Positions 1-12,804 of a DNA stretch of 64,000 nucleotides are shown piece after piece. A program made the translations under genes and the position numbers. Source of the stretch: Lophius americanus (lineage: Eukaryota > Chordata > Actinopteri > Lophiiformes > Lophiidae); the NCBI GenBank assembly GCA_037951165.1, contig JBBDHG010000061.1, positions 3,778,501 to 3,842,500 of the forward strand, written 5' to 3'. How positions within the stretch are numbered: position 1 is the first letter of the stretch; the number at the start of each line of letters is the position of its first letter. The notes below the pieces were generated by a model. It was not told the DNA's origin, did not search any database, and saw only the letters and a list, made by a program, of their open reading frames with translations.

Positions 1-117
1 TGGTAGTGTATTGAAATGCATAAACATGTGTATAGTGAATTTTTTTTTGAGAAATTATTAATGTTAACAGAAAACAAAAGTAGAAATTAGTGGAATAAGT
101 GCAAAGACACAGCTCAC

Positions 118-3100
118 CAGGATGCACCTGCTCCAGAATAAATGCAGCTGCTCTCATCCTCTGGACGGCTATTACACCCATTCTGGAGCTGACCTGTGGA
201 GAGAGGGTTGATTGCATTTAATAATTTATGAGGTAGGTAGTTATGTGTTGAAGAATATGCAACATTTACTTGTTCTATCTGCTTTCCTTCCCAGCATCTG
301 GATCTGAGGGGTGTTTTTACTGGCTTCACAGAGCACACTGAGGATGCAGCACGGTCGTACGCGCTGCCTCAGCTTCAGCTGCACAGCACAGTTGGATAGT
401 CTGAAATAAAGAAGTATGAGGTCAGTTTGAACAACAAATACATTCTTTTACATTTTAGACAATCATTTAACAGTTTGGTGTTGTGTTTACATCACTTACT
501 GTTTGGTAGTTTCCGCACAGTTCACTTCAATTCCCTGTTAGAACACAAATAAATGTTTACGTACCTGGTGATACAGCTGACATACTCAAACCACGTGGTA
601 CATTTAAAAGTTGACTTACTTGAATCAGGCTATTTGTTTTCTCACTTCTGAGGGCACCGAAAATAGAGAGAGATAACATCATTAAGAAACAAGATTGATT
701 TAAAGCTGTCTTACTATTAAAAGTATTGTATCTAATAAAGTACAATGTTTTTCTTTGTTAAGCCTTCTGTGGCTACTTCTGTGTGAAAGGCAGGGTAGTC
801 CCAAACGGGTCTACTTTTCATATACCTTGAGCGAGACCCTGCAACCCTAGCTCCCCGGGCGCTTCAAAGGGGCCGCCCACTGCTCCCTCAGTGATGGGTC
901 AAACGCAAACAAATACTTTCACTCTGCTGTACTGTGTACGGCTGTATGTGATAAATAAAGGATTTCTTCTTCTTCTATGTGGGTAGACAATTTGAAAATG
1001 ATCCATGAAATAGTTTTTGAGTTCTGCCCAGGAAACTGTGGTTCTCGTTAAGAAAAGCTCCCCCCAGTGAGTAAAATATGAACTACTAGACTAAAGTAAG
1101 ATATTTACGAGATAGAAGTTGTGTATGAAAAACTGTGTTTTTTGTTAAAAGCTCCCCCTAGTAAGTAAAAGATGAACTATTACGTAAAACACGAGGTATA
1201 CATGATAGATCTTCTCGGGTCAATTCCTATGCACCGAATTTGGCTAGAAAGGAACAATGTTGATTATGTCTTGAAAAGTTTTGGAAACAAAGCTCTCACT
1301 AGTGTTGGAAAAATACAACTGACCTTTCCCAAAATCAATACAGTTCTTCCTCGCACAAAGGTCTACGTGGTTATAAATTAGAAAAATTATCCAAAAAAAT
1401 CATTTTTGAGTAATCGCACTAATACCAAGGATCGGCTAGGACTATTCCATATTATCCCCCATTTTTCCGGGATATAAATACAGCAATCACATAAAAAGTA
1501 CAATTTCCCTACAGCAGTGTGGATTTGTTTGAAAACTGTCATCCACAAATGCACCATTTGAGTTTACTGTGATAAGGAGTTCATAATGACAATGACATTA
1601 TGATGATGAAGAAAAACAGCATACAGGTAAAGGGACAGAAATCTCTAGCATCTAGTCAATCATGTGAAAATGTTCTATCTCCCTATTCCATACATTTTAT
1701 GAGAATGAATTGCAGTACCTGCTTTGTGTCACACCGTCATCTGTGTCTTCTCGCTCATGACTTGAAATGGAAATCGGGCTACTGGACGGTACATTTGCTC
1801 CACTTTTGGATGTCGGAGTTGTGCTAGTTTTGCCGAGTGAGGGGAATGTTGGACTGCTGCTCTGCTTTAGCGCTTCAGTGGAAAATGGTTTTGTTGTGGT
1901 GGGAGTCGTGCTCATGCTTCTAAACGCTGTTTGTGTTGAAGATGTACTCGTGTTATCGTGCTGTAATGTTGTTGCTGTCGGCCCAAGCGTCATCTCCGTG
2001 GTGCTTGAGGATATGTTTTGTTGAGCGGTAGCTGCAGTAGTTGTTTCCTCATGGTTTCCAGAGATGCAGCTCTCCAGGTTGTTTTGGAAAACCTGGATAA
2101 GCTGAGGAAAAGAGCAGAATAATAATTATGATATAATAATGAAAATGATACAATACTGTGAAAAAGTATCGGACACCTCTTAGGCTTTTTTATCCATCTC
2201 TTGCTAATCAGTGTTGGATCTTGAAACAGAAATTTGCATGAAACAAAGGCAACCTGAATAAACACAAAATCCAGGTTTAAAGATTGATTTTATATAACGG
2301 TCTTTGACATTGCTGTGGTAGAAATGTGGTCCACTCTTATTTGCAGAACAGCTTTAGTGCAGCCACATAGGAGGGTTGTCAGTGTACACTGAATCCCCCC
2401 AAGCATCTCAATAGTGTACAGGTCTAGATTGTGACTAGGCCACTTTAAAACTTGAATTTTATACATTTCAAACAACTCAGAGATGGAAGTTCACTTTTAC
2501 TAGTGGTCATTGTTTTTTCTACTAGACCCATTTTCACTTCAGTTTCAACTCACAGACCGATGACTTGAAATTCTGCCTAAGAATTTTCTGGTGGAGAGCA
2601 GAATTCAGGTTTCCCTTCAGTATGGCACGTTTTCTTGACCCAGAAGCAAGAATGCATTCCACATCCCACTGCTACCTACATGCTATCATGTTCTTTCTCT
2701 AGGTCGGATGCTATTTTTGCCATGTTTTTCAAATAGCAAAGCCATGAACATTGACCGTCATTGAAGAGGATCTTTAGTGACCTTTATCTTCAGTGACTTC
2801 CTAAATGGACCTTCTCTGTTTCTCCTGGGGGAATTACTTCCTCCCCATCTTCTCTTTTTTGATTTTGGCATAATGTCGTACACCAACTTACTTCATGCTT
2901 CTGAAAATGGTCTATTTAGGTGATGATTTGACGGAACACACTTGTCAAACTTGTATGTAGCGTTATTCAGGTAAACTTTCTTTAATGTTAAATTTAGTTT
3001 GAAAATCCAACAGAGTTTAGTATTATAGACACACAGAAACACATAAAAATGGGACTACAAACTGTAAAACAGATATTTATATTATGCAGATACCACATAA

Positions 3101-5681
3101 TCCAACACTTTTATTACGTACCAAGTCTTTGATTTCTGATGCATTTTTCTTCTTTCCTATGACATCCACAGTGACGTCAACAAAGTAGTATACTGTTGTA
3201 CCATGAAAGGACAGGAGTTGAAAATTGTCAATACAATCAAAACAAGGACCAAAACCAAACTATCCTGAATCTGAATAATGTGAGAACAACAGGCCATTAT
3301 TCCAGCCAATACAACCACTTTAGACTCTCTGTACCTGATAAAGAACAGGCTATGGAAGCCCGGATCAGTCAGAGTGGCAACCGCTGATTTATTGCCGTTA
3401 TCTTGAGATAACGTGTGAATTATCCCTCTATCATGAGAAAGGAGATACCCTTATCTCAAGATAGCGAGTTATCTCTGTCGTTACTGTGAGAAAACAGAAG
3501 ACAGGTGTCTCAAGATTATGAGAGAATTAAGTCCACGAGAAAAAGAAAAAGATCATTTACATGTTTATTTTATGTCCATCAGAGATCAGGAGTCTCATAG
3601 CTGCATTTTCACAATGTTTTGCTAACGACTTATGGATCCAGGAGGTTTGAATTAGTGAATATGTCTCGACATATACTGAAACATATTCTAAACTGTATCC
3701 ATACTTGCCTTTTCTGTAAATAAGGAGGACTGATCTGAATGATACTTCTGACAAAAACACACACTAAACGTTGTGCTAGATCTCGACTGAAGTGGAATCT
3801 GATGTGCCTATCAATAGCGGATACTCGTTGATCTGACATTTTCATCTTAAATCCGTTGCACAGTTGAAAAATGTGACCAATGGATGCCACCATGAACTCT
3901 TGATCCCTTATGAAGATGAAGATAAACAATGAAAATACACAACTTTTGTTTTCTGGAGCTAACTGCAGTAAATACATAACTGCCACCATGACTGTCCTCG
4001 TCTTCCATTTCGGAGAAACTCTGTGCGTGCCGTAATGAATGAAGTTTTTGTGGCATTTTTTAATAAGCTGACTTGTATTCTTATAATTAGTGAACTCAAA
4101 CCTCAGCTGTCTTCTCAAACGACAGTTTTACTCCTAACTTTAGGTCCATCAAAAATACCTCACTCTGTGTATAAGTCACAGAGAGAGGTCTTCATCTCTT
4201 GCTTTAGATTGCCTTAAAATAGGTTCTCCTTCCAGTTTGCATGAAGATGACAGACACACAGGCGGACAGACACACAGTTTTTGCAGGTTTACCTGAAGTC
4301 TCTACATTTTTGGTGGTGGAAAGTAATCGAGGGGCAGCTGCAAACTGATTACAGGAAGCCTGACCTGATGGGAAAAAAAGGAAATAATCATTAATAAATT
4401 AAGATTAGCACAATTTCTGCCCAATAAACAACAATAGCTCATGAAGAATATTCACTGAGACAAATCATCGACGACATCAAAAATCTTTGATACAGTTAAT
4501 CAAGCAGATATATCTATAGTTTTAATAACACAGTATGTCTTTCGTGTATCCTTATGATAAGGAGTAGCACAGTTTAAAAGTAATTACATTTAAACTTGAA
4601 TAAACTCTAAGTAACATTTCAATATTTCTAAGTTTACTTTAAATAGTAAAAAAAATAACCATGTTTGGATCCAGTATACAAATTAGACTTTTTTCATGTT
4701 ACACTTCAATCATTAACAACTCTAAAAGTGATCAGTCATTGCATAAATACCAGTCACTGATTGTAATGTTGTGGCTGATCAGTGAAATTCAACAGTTTTT
4801 CTAGAAATCACTTATATTATCACTTATACTTAAATATATATATTTTCAGTTCAAGACATTAAAAAAAACAAAAAAAAACAGAATATTAGTGTGCAATATA
4901 TAAAATACATAATATACGCTGATCAGCCACAACATTAGAACCAGCAACAGATTGTAATGTTGTGGATGAGTGAAAATCAACAGTTTCTAAACGTCACTGA
5001 TGTTTTCAGTTTAAAACATTACAAAAAAGAAACCCCACAATATTAGTCTGCCATATATGAAAGACACGTATGCGCTGATCAGCCACAGCAATAGAACCAG
5101 TCACTGATATGGGTGTTGTGACTGATCGGTATTAACATGAGGTTGGCATTGTTCTGCAAAGGAAAATAAACATAACACACACAAACACATGCACAAATGT
5201 ATTGATTCATTTAGAAATAAAATGAGTATAAAATATAATTTCATTTGATTTGATGTTTTGGATCTCCCTTAACAGTATCATTTTTTATTTGTGATAAATT
5301 TCCCTCCCTAAACGTGTGTGAGAACTTCAGGCATATGAGTCGTTGTGTCATACTCTTCTCATGTTCTTTGTTTGTACGTCGTTAATATTTTCCTGCCCTC
5401 TAACACAATGAAGGTACAGCCCTGTCACGTTTCCTTTGACAAGAAACAAGACGTTTTTGTGACAGACGCTGAATCACTGGCATGTCTTTGATGTCAGATA
5501 TGTAGCAGATTGCAGTTTAAAAATACATGTAGAGTTGCAGATCCAGTTAAGGAGGCAGAAGCCACGGCTCCATTGTCTGCAAACTATTTATTAACTCTAG
5601 ACTGTCATACCTGCCAGCAGGACCAAGATCTGCATCTGCAACCAGCAAAGCTGTTTGAAATGTGGCTTTGACTTCTTTGCT
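118..5681 (-). CDS. Unrecognised mucin-like secreted or membrane protein, partial (six exons)
   Basis: Six minus-strand exons chain in frame with GT-AG borders: 5681-5611, 4364-4293, 3192-3122, 2101-1719, 400-270 and 193-118. Intron phases (1,1,0,2,1) match at every junction and no stop interrupts the chain. The first exon encodes a hydrophobic stretch ending QMQILVLLAG, probably a signal peptide or signal anchor; its ATG is not identified and may lie in an upstream exon. Next comes a short module reading FVDVTVDVIGKKKNASEIKD, a beta-strand/helix pattern I find reminiscent of SEA-like modules. The 383-base exon is Ser/Thr/Pro-rich (mucin-like, likely O-glycosylated). The last two exons are Cys-rich (RVRPCCILSVLCEAS; QNGCNSRPEDESSC). 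The final exon ends with a good donor at 117, so the gene continues beyond the left edge. I do not recognise the family. A fish adhesion-GPCR ectodomain or another cell-surface mucin are possibilities only. Confidence 0.6.
788..975 (+). repeat. SINE-like interspersed repeat, 3' part
   Basis: The segment carries 'gagcgagaccctgcaaccc', then 'ccactgctccctcagtg', and ends 'tgtatgtgataaataaag' followed by a TTC run. The same order of motifs recurs inside HHLA2 intron 5 at 30385-30505 and in its duplicate, so this is a dispersed element. The order of motifs fits a tRNA-derived fish SINE tail, but the family is not named here. It lies in an intron of the mucin-like gene. Confidence 0.5.
1012..1390. 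repeat. Dispersed repeat with 'gctccccctagtgagta' units, locus 1
   Basis: It contains repeated blocks: 'gctccccccagtgagta' near 1057 and 'gctccccctagtaagta' near 1151, each followed by 'tgaacta', an 'acgag.tagat' block and 'aaaactgtgtttt'. The same block order occurs at 11010-11520 and 51420-51870. No coding capacity is evident. Confidence 0.6.
3396..3500. repeat. Palindromic 'ttatct(c/t)gagataa' repeat cluster
   Basis: Repeated self-complementary blocks such as 'gttatcttgagataac' and 'cttatctcaagatagcgagttatctc' lie within about 100 bases. This is consistent with a small MITE or a foldback repeat, in an intron of the mucin-like gene. Confidence 0.4.
4720..5140. repeat. Tandem array built from Tc1-type terminal repeats
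   Basis: About 2.7 units of roughly 165 bases. Each carries a palindromic block of the type 'gctgatcagccacaacatt' plus an inverted 'aatgttgtggctgatcag', separated by only about 20 bases, followed by AT-rich sequence ('cagt.taaacattacaaaaaa'). The blocks sit at about 4724-4795, 4917-4972 and 5077-5135. The end sequence matches the common teleost Tc1-like terminal repeat also seen at 60214. It lies in an intron of the mucin-like gene. Confidence 0.55.
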
Positions 5682-8239
5682 CTGTAACATAAGGAATACA
5701 GTCAGTTAAAGCTTATTGAAAATATGAAATAGTATTAATACAATAATTTGGCATTGAATATGTTCTGTTGATCAACAGCTCAAAAGGGTGAAAGAGTCAG
5801 TCTTACACAAACTCTCCAGGCATTATCCTGAACAGAGCTTCCCATCGCACTGAATGAATGCTTTCTTTAGCCTTTAGCCTTTATCTTTTCATCAATTGCC
5901 ATATCGTTCAATGTCCGAAAACATTTATTATGTCAAATCAAACGCTTGAGTGCATTCCTGTTCTGACACACCTTTGAGTACGATTAGAGAATAACACAAG
6001 AGCGACAAACACATTAGCTTTATCGCCGCTTTGGGAAAATACAAACAGTAATAAATCTACTGAGCGATGGATAGGGAGAATTCTTGCTTGAAGAGTGTTT
6101 TAGAGGGGATTTCATCTGTAATGGTGATTACACACTGATGTCATAGCAGTTTTGTAGCATGTAGAAGCCAAGACAAGATGACCAGATGTAGAAGTAAGGT
6201 GGGCTACATCAGTTATTTGATTTTTAGGAATGAACTGCATGTTCTGCAATTAAAAGACCCTCCAGATAGTGGCAGTTGAGTGGATGAAAGTATTCCATCC
6301 GGAGGGGATGTGATGGTGGAGACGGAGAGAAAGGAAGAATAAATTGGTGAGGAGAACACATGATCAAACCACAGCTGAGGTCCTGAATGGATTGATGAAT
6401 GAATGTCTGTGTCTTATTTACGTATAGAAAAATCTGATTTTACAAGAATGGCACAAATATGTACTGCCACTCTTTGAAATAATGATTCAGTCCCTTATTA
6501 TTATTGTATTGGGCAACAGACATTCACTTAACGGCCGCACCATCTGCACAAAAGCGGCGACAATGGCAGACAGATGGACCAGAGGAAAGCAGAATCGAAT
6601 AAAAATTATAATAGCAAATATTTGATGGATCTCTGAATCAAGGGTTAGCCTTAATTTGGCGACAGAGAGCGATAGTTTGAAATAAATGCAAAATAAGGAG
6701 ACCATGTGGAAGAATATTTAAATTTTAGACATTTTATGAGCTTATTTTGTTTACTTAATAGAAAAAAACTAGTACAAACAAGGAGAGTCGTTAATGAGTT
6801 AGCTTTTTCCTGATAATTGTGTGGGTAGAAGGTAACCCTACATCATGTACGTCAGTTGGAAAATCTAATTCACCTTCCATATAATTTACACCACTTATAC
6901 TTATTTGACATAAACAGTGTTTTCAAAACAACAGCCTATAAGTCACAGGAATTTTACACATTATTAGGTAGGTGGTTTTAATGTTATGGATGGTCAGTGT
7001 ATATTTTATGAAAATCCAAAGAGAAACAAACAAAACATTTAAAAAGTGATTAGGGTAGTATTTCTATTTAAAAAAAAAAATAATGATACTAGTATAGAGG
7101 ATCTTATTTAATAGAATAACCTGATAAACAATCCTAAATTATGATCCTGTGATTTGTGAGAGCGTTCTTATTTCCAATTAATACAGAGGAGACAACGTTA
7201 CCTGATAGAGGGAGAAAACATGTGCAAGAATGGGTTTCCATCAGAAAAACTGCCTCTCATGACTTTGTCACCATTTTTCTGGAACATTTCTTCTTGTGGT
7301 CTTAATCCAGATTTGAAAGTAAGTCCAGCTCGCATACATTAGGCTAGTCCATTTTCTTCTGTTAACCAGCGCTCTTGTTTTTTTTGTTGGCCGGCAGCTG
7401 TGTTAGCTCACTGACTTTGTTATCCTCACTTAGGATCAATTGTTGACAAGTCTGGCACGCCCCTGATGCGTCAACCTGACCAGGTGAACACGACATGCAT
7501 TCAGTTTACCTCAGACGTGCCCAAAGCCTCAGTCTGAAGAGGAAATGGTGTGACGTTAAACCAGGCCAGAAAATACCTTCTGTGTTATACCCTCCTCCAA
7601 AAGAATCACTTCACACCACTCATACCCCCGTGAAGGAAGATATTTACTCCTTTTTTCTCTTTGTTATGAAGTTCATGTGCACCTCAGGGTGTATCCTAAA
7701 CATGAGACCGCTCTTCATCACCGACGTGTTTGTGATCAAGTGTCTCCAGGGTAACATTCCAGGGCTCAAAGACAACTGGCATTTAACAATGAGACGATAG
7801 GTGTTGCAACAGAAGAAGTCACGCACCTGCTCTTCAGGACTGAGAGTGGGATGGACATGTCTGTCTGGCCCCGCCCCCATTGGACTAAGTCATTATTCTA
7901 GCTCAACCCCCCCCCTAACATTTGGTGGAAGTAGACCGACAGACAAGATATTTCAGATTATATGTTTTAGATATATAAAAAAGATTTAAACACTTCTTGG
8001 GTTGGAATTCCACTTCAGGGTTGGGTTGAATTTTCTGTTAGAAATGTTCTGTTACATTTTGCTCATGGGCAAATGCGAGCCTGGTTTGGACTGCACAGTT
8101 TGTGTTGATATGATATACTGTGGCTGTAGATCAGGTAGAGTGATCGTCCCTCTATCGAGAAGTCAGCAGCTCAATCACCAGACAGACACAACCCTCAGCA
8201 CGGGATCCATCAGCCTTTGGATTGTGACTGGTGCCCCAT
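5682..8239. other. Repeat-bearing intergenic or upstream stretch, no supported gene
   Basis: I found no convincing exon here. A Tc1-type 3' end remnant ('ggttttaatgttatggatggtcagtgtata') lies at about 6973-7003. The remaining open frames are short and lack splice context. The first exon or promoter of the minus-strand mucin-like gene may lie here but cannot be placed. Confidence 0.4.
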
Positions 8240-8707
8240 GAAGATGTAAAGGATGCCCTCTGCACTCACCCGGTCCTCCACAGTCCAGACTTCGACAAAC
8301 CTTTCAAGATGCAGACGGACGCTTCTGGAGTGGGCCTTTGAGCGGTGCTGCTGAAGGAATCGGAAGGAGGACGGAGGCCATTGTGGTTCATTAGTCGCAA
8401 ATTGCTTGACAGAGAGACAAGATACTGTACTGTATAAAAAAAGAAGTGTTTGGCGATGAACTGGGCATTGGATTCCCTCAGGTACTATCTGCTTTGATGG
8501 CACTGAGCATCTTGGAACCGGACCATCGGGATCTACAGTGGCTTCAACGCGTGAAGGATGCCAACATGGGCATCGTATGTGTCGCTGCAGCCATGCAACT
8601 TCACTGTTCACTACAGGTCAGGGAAGTCCAATGTTGCGGCGGACTATCTGTCCAGAAAATGTCTGAAGTTTGAGGTCCTGCTCTCCCTTTGGAGAGGGGG
8701 GGGAAAA
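8240..8707 (+). mobile_element. Ty3/gypsy-like LTR retrotransposon fragment (pol, RNase H region), decayed
   Basis: Plus-strand frames read DFDKPFKMQTDASGVG, the conserved start of a Ty3/gypsy RNase H domain, then degraded sequence corresponding to the DHR.LQWLQR region and to the ADYLSR end. Several stops and frameshifts break it, so it cannot code. A purine-rich tract (8691-8707) is directly followed by TGTAAGG, the arrangement expected at a polypurine tract / 3' LTR boundary. A TATA-like 'tatataaaag' follows near 8768. The rest of the putative LTR seems interrupted by the next element. Confidence 0.75.
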
Positions 8708-8775
8708 TGTAAGGATTAGCCCTTCGATACTTATAACTCAATGTGAATAGTATAAATTGTGTACGATATATAAAA

Positions 8776-9391
8776 GTGGCGAGCTTAATTCGTTCTGAGA
8801 CCTTGCTCGCAAACCAAAAAACGCGTAAACCGAAACGAATTTCCCCATTCAAATGAATGGAAATCCAATTATTTCATTCCATATCCCAGAAATATTCATA
8901 TGAAAATAATTTTCCATGTTATTTTATACAAAGTACAAGTAATTTTACTAACAAATAGCAATGATAAATGATATAAAAGCCGGCAGATTCTGGCTCTCCT
9001 AACTTTGTCTGACTCGATTCCTTCCAAAAGTAAGTGGACTCGAGCGCGCGGATACTATTCTGTGAGTTTATGATGCTAATTGAGAGCAAGCGTGAGGGAA
9101 GCTAACCTGACATCCTTTTGTTTTCGCTCTAGTCTTGGGGCACAGAAAGGAAACCCACACTCGCATCTTCCACTTGTTCAAACAGGATACTTGTGAACCA
9201 AAGCAGAGTACTCGTATCCTAAACAAGTTCCTACGAGATACAGGTACTCGCTCGTATCCTGAAAAATCCGTGAACCGAGCAAAAAAAAAAACCGCCTGTA
9301 AATTAAAGCAAGGCACATTTTTAAAAGAATCTATGCTCGTAAATCAAAATATTCTTAAAGCAAGGCATTCGTAAATGGAGGTACCACTGTA
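8776..9391. mobile_element. Non-autonomous DNA transposon, Tc1/mariner-pogo-like ends
   Basis: The left part has 'ttaattcgttctgagacc...cgcaaac..aaaaacgcgtaaaccgaa' and the right end reads 'cgtaaatggaggtaccactgta'. Both ends are rich in the diverged inverted motif 'cg(c/t)aaaccga'. This resembles the end type of pogo/Tigger-like elements. No transposase remnant is visible, so it is most likely a MITE. The family assignment is from memory of end type only. Confidence 0.45.
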
Positions 9392-10203
9392 TTTATATTT
9401 GCACTTTTAAACAACTATCAAATGAACTTTAATGATGGCACTTAGCACTTTAATTATAATTCTGTACTTGAGGGAGTTTGCTAATGAGACGCTCCATCGA
9501 ACACCAACTACTGAATTTTCCGCGTTCAGGTACCACTTTTCAGGTACACACTAGTGGGCACACATCAAGCTCATGAGTGTTTTATTACTTAACATATTTG
9601 GAGATGGAACTAAATTTTAATATGTAAATAGTTATTTATTAACAGTTATTTATTTTGAGATATGGAATAGAGTAAGTTTGTGCTTCAGATATTTTTTTAG
9701 AATGTTAATTTATTTTGATATGCAAAATATCAAAATAAATAAATAAATTTATTTTTATTTACTTATGTCAAAATAAGATGTTTAGAATGATTAGTCATTC
9801 ACAAATGGTCATTTATTATAATTTGTAAATAGTTATTTATGTTAACCTAAGATAGATGATGGTTATGAATTTGAAGTACATGGAGTAAGTGATTAACTTT
9901 TGTTTGTTTAGTTATTTAGTGAATCTATCCGTCACATGCTTTACTGCTCCACCCAATATTGTTTACACTGCGATATTCATATTATTTTATAAGTGTAATA
10001 GTGATACTGCTCTTATGCAATAATCTGAAGGACTACACAAATTCAGAGTATTTCTCGGAAGTATTCCCTCTCTGCTATGCCATTGTTTTGTTTTCTTGCT
10101 TAATTGTATTTTGTGTTTTGTATGCCTTTGTATTTGCTCATACATGCTGCTAATCCAAGAGCTACCAAACTGCCTTTCATTGTTTTGCAACAGTGATTTT
10201 CTT

Positions 10204-10265
10204 AGAATAGAATAGAATAGAATAGAAATGAAAATGTCTATTCTATTGTAGTCTATTCTATTCTT
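10204..10265. repeat. (AGAAT)n / (ATTCT)n inverted microsatellite
   Basis: A run of 'agaat' units is followed within about 15 bases by 'ctattctattgtagtctattctattc', giving a potential hairpin. Confidence 0.7.
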
Positions 10266-11009
10266 TATTGGAGCACTAGCAGTTTTTAAGGTTTAGAAAC
10301 ACAAACTGTTATATAATACAGGGTATTCAAGCTCTTAATCCCAAGAGTGAAAGCTTTTTGATTGAGGAGAGAGTTTTACATTAGGGCAGTTTGTATGAAT
10401 ATTATCTTGATGATCTCAAACATGAACTATATCCGGCACAGAAAGGTTGTTCAGAGGGAAGCTCGGTGTGGGAATAACCTGTCCAGTGTTTTGGAGTTTC
10501 CCTCTTTCATTGAACCAAACAAGGACGATTTTTTTCAGTTTTTTTCGCTGGTGTTGCATAGCTGTATGTCTTGTTACTAAGTGCTAGTTGTGAACGCAGC
10601 TTGTCAATGCTAAAACTTATAAAAAACAATTTTTGAACAACTATGAATGATGATAGGCTTAGTAATATTGGAGTAACCAGTATTGAGGGGAGGAGGAGAG
10701 AAACCTCATTAAATCTTGATGACTTTGTTTTACTCTGTTGTCACTGTAACAGGCATAACCAGTTATTCTAACTTTGTTAGTATGAGTTGTGTACATCTCA
10801 TCTGATCTTAAACAAGATCTACTGCTCAAAATTGATTTTTATGTCACTGGCATGGAATTGCAATGCAAAACTATATGGTGGAGAAAATTCTTGCTTCTTG
10901 TATATTATGTACCATAGGGTACATGCAAAAAATCACAAGTTACTGAGTTTGTTCCCCAACCTGGCCATCCCATCAAAAAAATTCCTAGACCCGCCCCTGA
11001 TTATGGGCC

Positions 11010-11520
11010 GATAACTTGGACGCAAAGCTCCCCTTAGTGTTAGAAATATAAAGCTTTTACAACCTTTCACAAAATCAATCAAGTTCTTCCTTGCACTAAG
11101 CTCTATGTGCGTATACAAATGGTTAATTACCCATGACATCGTTTTTGAGTTAAATCTGGAAAACATTGCTTCTCTTAAGAAAGCTCCCTCTACTGGGTGA
11201 AATAGGGCCTATTAAGAGTAAAATATTGTTTTTAAAAGATAGATCTCATTGAGTCGATGATATGCACCAGGTTCAGAAAAAATAGAACCAACGGTTAGGA
11301 GGTTATGCCCGAAAAACAGTGTTTTGTTTGCTCCCCGTAGTGAGTAGATTATGAAAAAACACGATTTATACGAGGTAGACTTCCTTGACTCGGTTCAAAT
11401 GCAATAAATTTGGACTAAATGGGACAGGGATTGAGAAATTATGGCCTAGTAGTTCATATTTTAGTCACTACGGGGAGCTTTTTATGAAAACCAGTGTTTT
11501 TAATGTTTTGTAGACATAAC
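11010..11520. repeat. Dispersed repeat with 'gctccccctagtgagta' units, locus 2
   Basis: Three related blocks begin near 11026, 11184 and 11330 (about 150-base period). They share the order 'gctccc.ctagtg', 'acgag.tagac/t', 'ccaacggttagg' and 'aaaacagtgtttt' with loci 1 and 3. Confidence 0.6.
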
Positions 11521-12642
11521 TTCCTGACAGTTGGTCTAGAGAATATTTTCTTTACATGATTGTTAAATATTTATTACCATAATGCATCTTGCACTATTAG
11601 ACATTATAAAATCACTGTTCTCCAAATGAGACATTTCTAGAATGAGTTTTTCCAAACTGTGAGTAATGGCACATGCCTGTACTCACCACAAAGTCCATTC
11701 AGTCGACATTGCTGCAATGGAAGATTTGATAATGGCATGATCATGATCATTTGAACCAAAGGATTTCAAGATTTAATTTCTATTTTTTTCCAAAGCTAAT
11801 AAAAAACTTGAAATCATCAGCTTTAAAACAACATAGATGGAAATTCAGAAAAGGCCGCTTTAATAATATTTTCATATAATAATCTTAATGATAATCCTCT
11901 ATTTAGTCTATATCCATTCATGACTTACAGACACATACTGCAGCCGTTTTTGGGCTATAAAAAAACCCAATGACTCATTGTGTACAACCTCCCCAAAAAC
12001 AAACTCAAACAAACACCGGAACAGTATTTGGAAAGAGAGTGACTCCTTAAGCAGCCAAGGAGCCTGATCTTTCCCTCAGCCGTTGTGAAGGTCAAAACCT
12101 TAGTTTAGCATAGAGGAAATATTTGAGACACATACCGGGTTTGTCTGCTGGTGGAACAACCCTCACCATGTAAGCCTGTCAATAACACTGTTGCACAGAA
12201 CAAATTAATTTTAAAATGGGTCAAAGTGAAAACGACGAGTTCAGGACAAATCCCCCCAAAATTGCTGAAGTTTATGTGATTTGGACCTTGTGATGAGATC
12301 GTTTCCTCAACTCCTGTTTTACGAGTCAATAAAAACCTCCGGTTTAATTTCCTTTTCTGTTTTTTGTTTGTTTGACTTGTTTGTTTTAATTTGTGACATC
12401 TGCCACGCCCAGTACTCTTTGTACTCTCTTGTGCATATGTGCATACTCTTTCGTACTCTGGCTATGAGGCCGGAGAGGCTCTGGCAACCTCAGCTTAGAG
12501 AGGGCAGAATTCTCTTCAATCATCTACACCATAAACCTGCTGAATAATCACATGGATTTTAATTCATGTATGCAGCCAGTGACAAATAAAAATAAGACTG
12601 TGGAAAAGGTTTTTCTAGTAAACATATCTTGAAGAGCAAACA

Positions 12643-12648
12643 TTTATT
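12643..12648 (-). terminator. Candidate poly(A) signal of gabrr3
   Basis: The minus strand reads AATAAA about 260 bases past the gabrr3 stop codon. It is the first canonical hexamer at a plausible distance; no transcript evidence is available. Confidence 0.3.
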
Positions 12649-12804
12649 TTTCAAGAAGTTGTGTTATAATTTCGCAATGTGTCAGATGAACCAATAAAAC
12701 AAAATCCTATGAATGTAGATACATTCATCGGATTAAAATCTTATTTCCAATTAATCAGGTTTGAATGCCTGATTTAATGCCGTTCAATGCAATGGCATTG
12801 AATG

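Larger units (their letters stand above)
9392..12600. other. AT-rich intergenic stretch downstream of gabrr3
   Basis: No supported gene. It holds AT-rich sequence (9600-9850), an (AGAAT)n tract with its inverted counterpart (10204-10265), and the second locus of the dispersed 'gctccccctagtgagta' repeat (11010-11520). Short open frames here have no splice sites or family resemblance that I can see. Confidence 0.5.

Noticed and set aside
3630..4118. 162-codon minus-strand open frame
   Set aside because: It lies in an intron of the mucin-like gene, has no domain resemblance and no splice or start context; likely chance or decayed repeat.
7495..7989. Short plus-strand open frames (101 and 62 codons)
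   Set aside because: No family resemblance, no splice context; region is repeat-rich intergenic.
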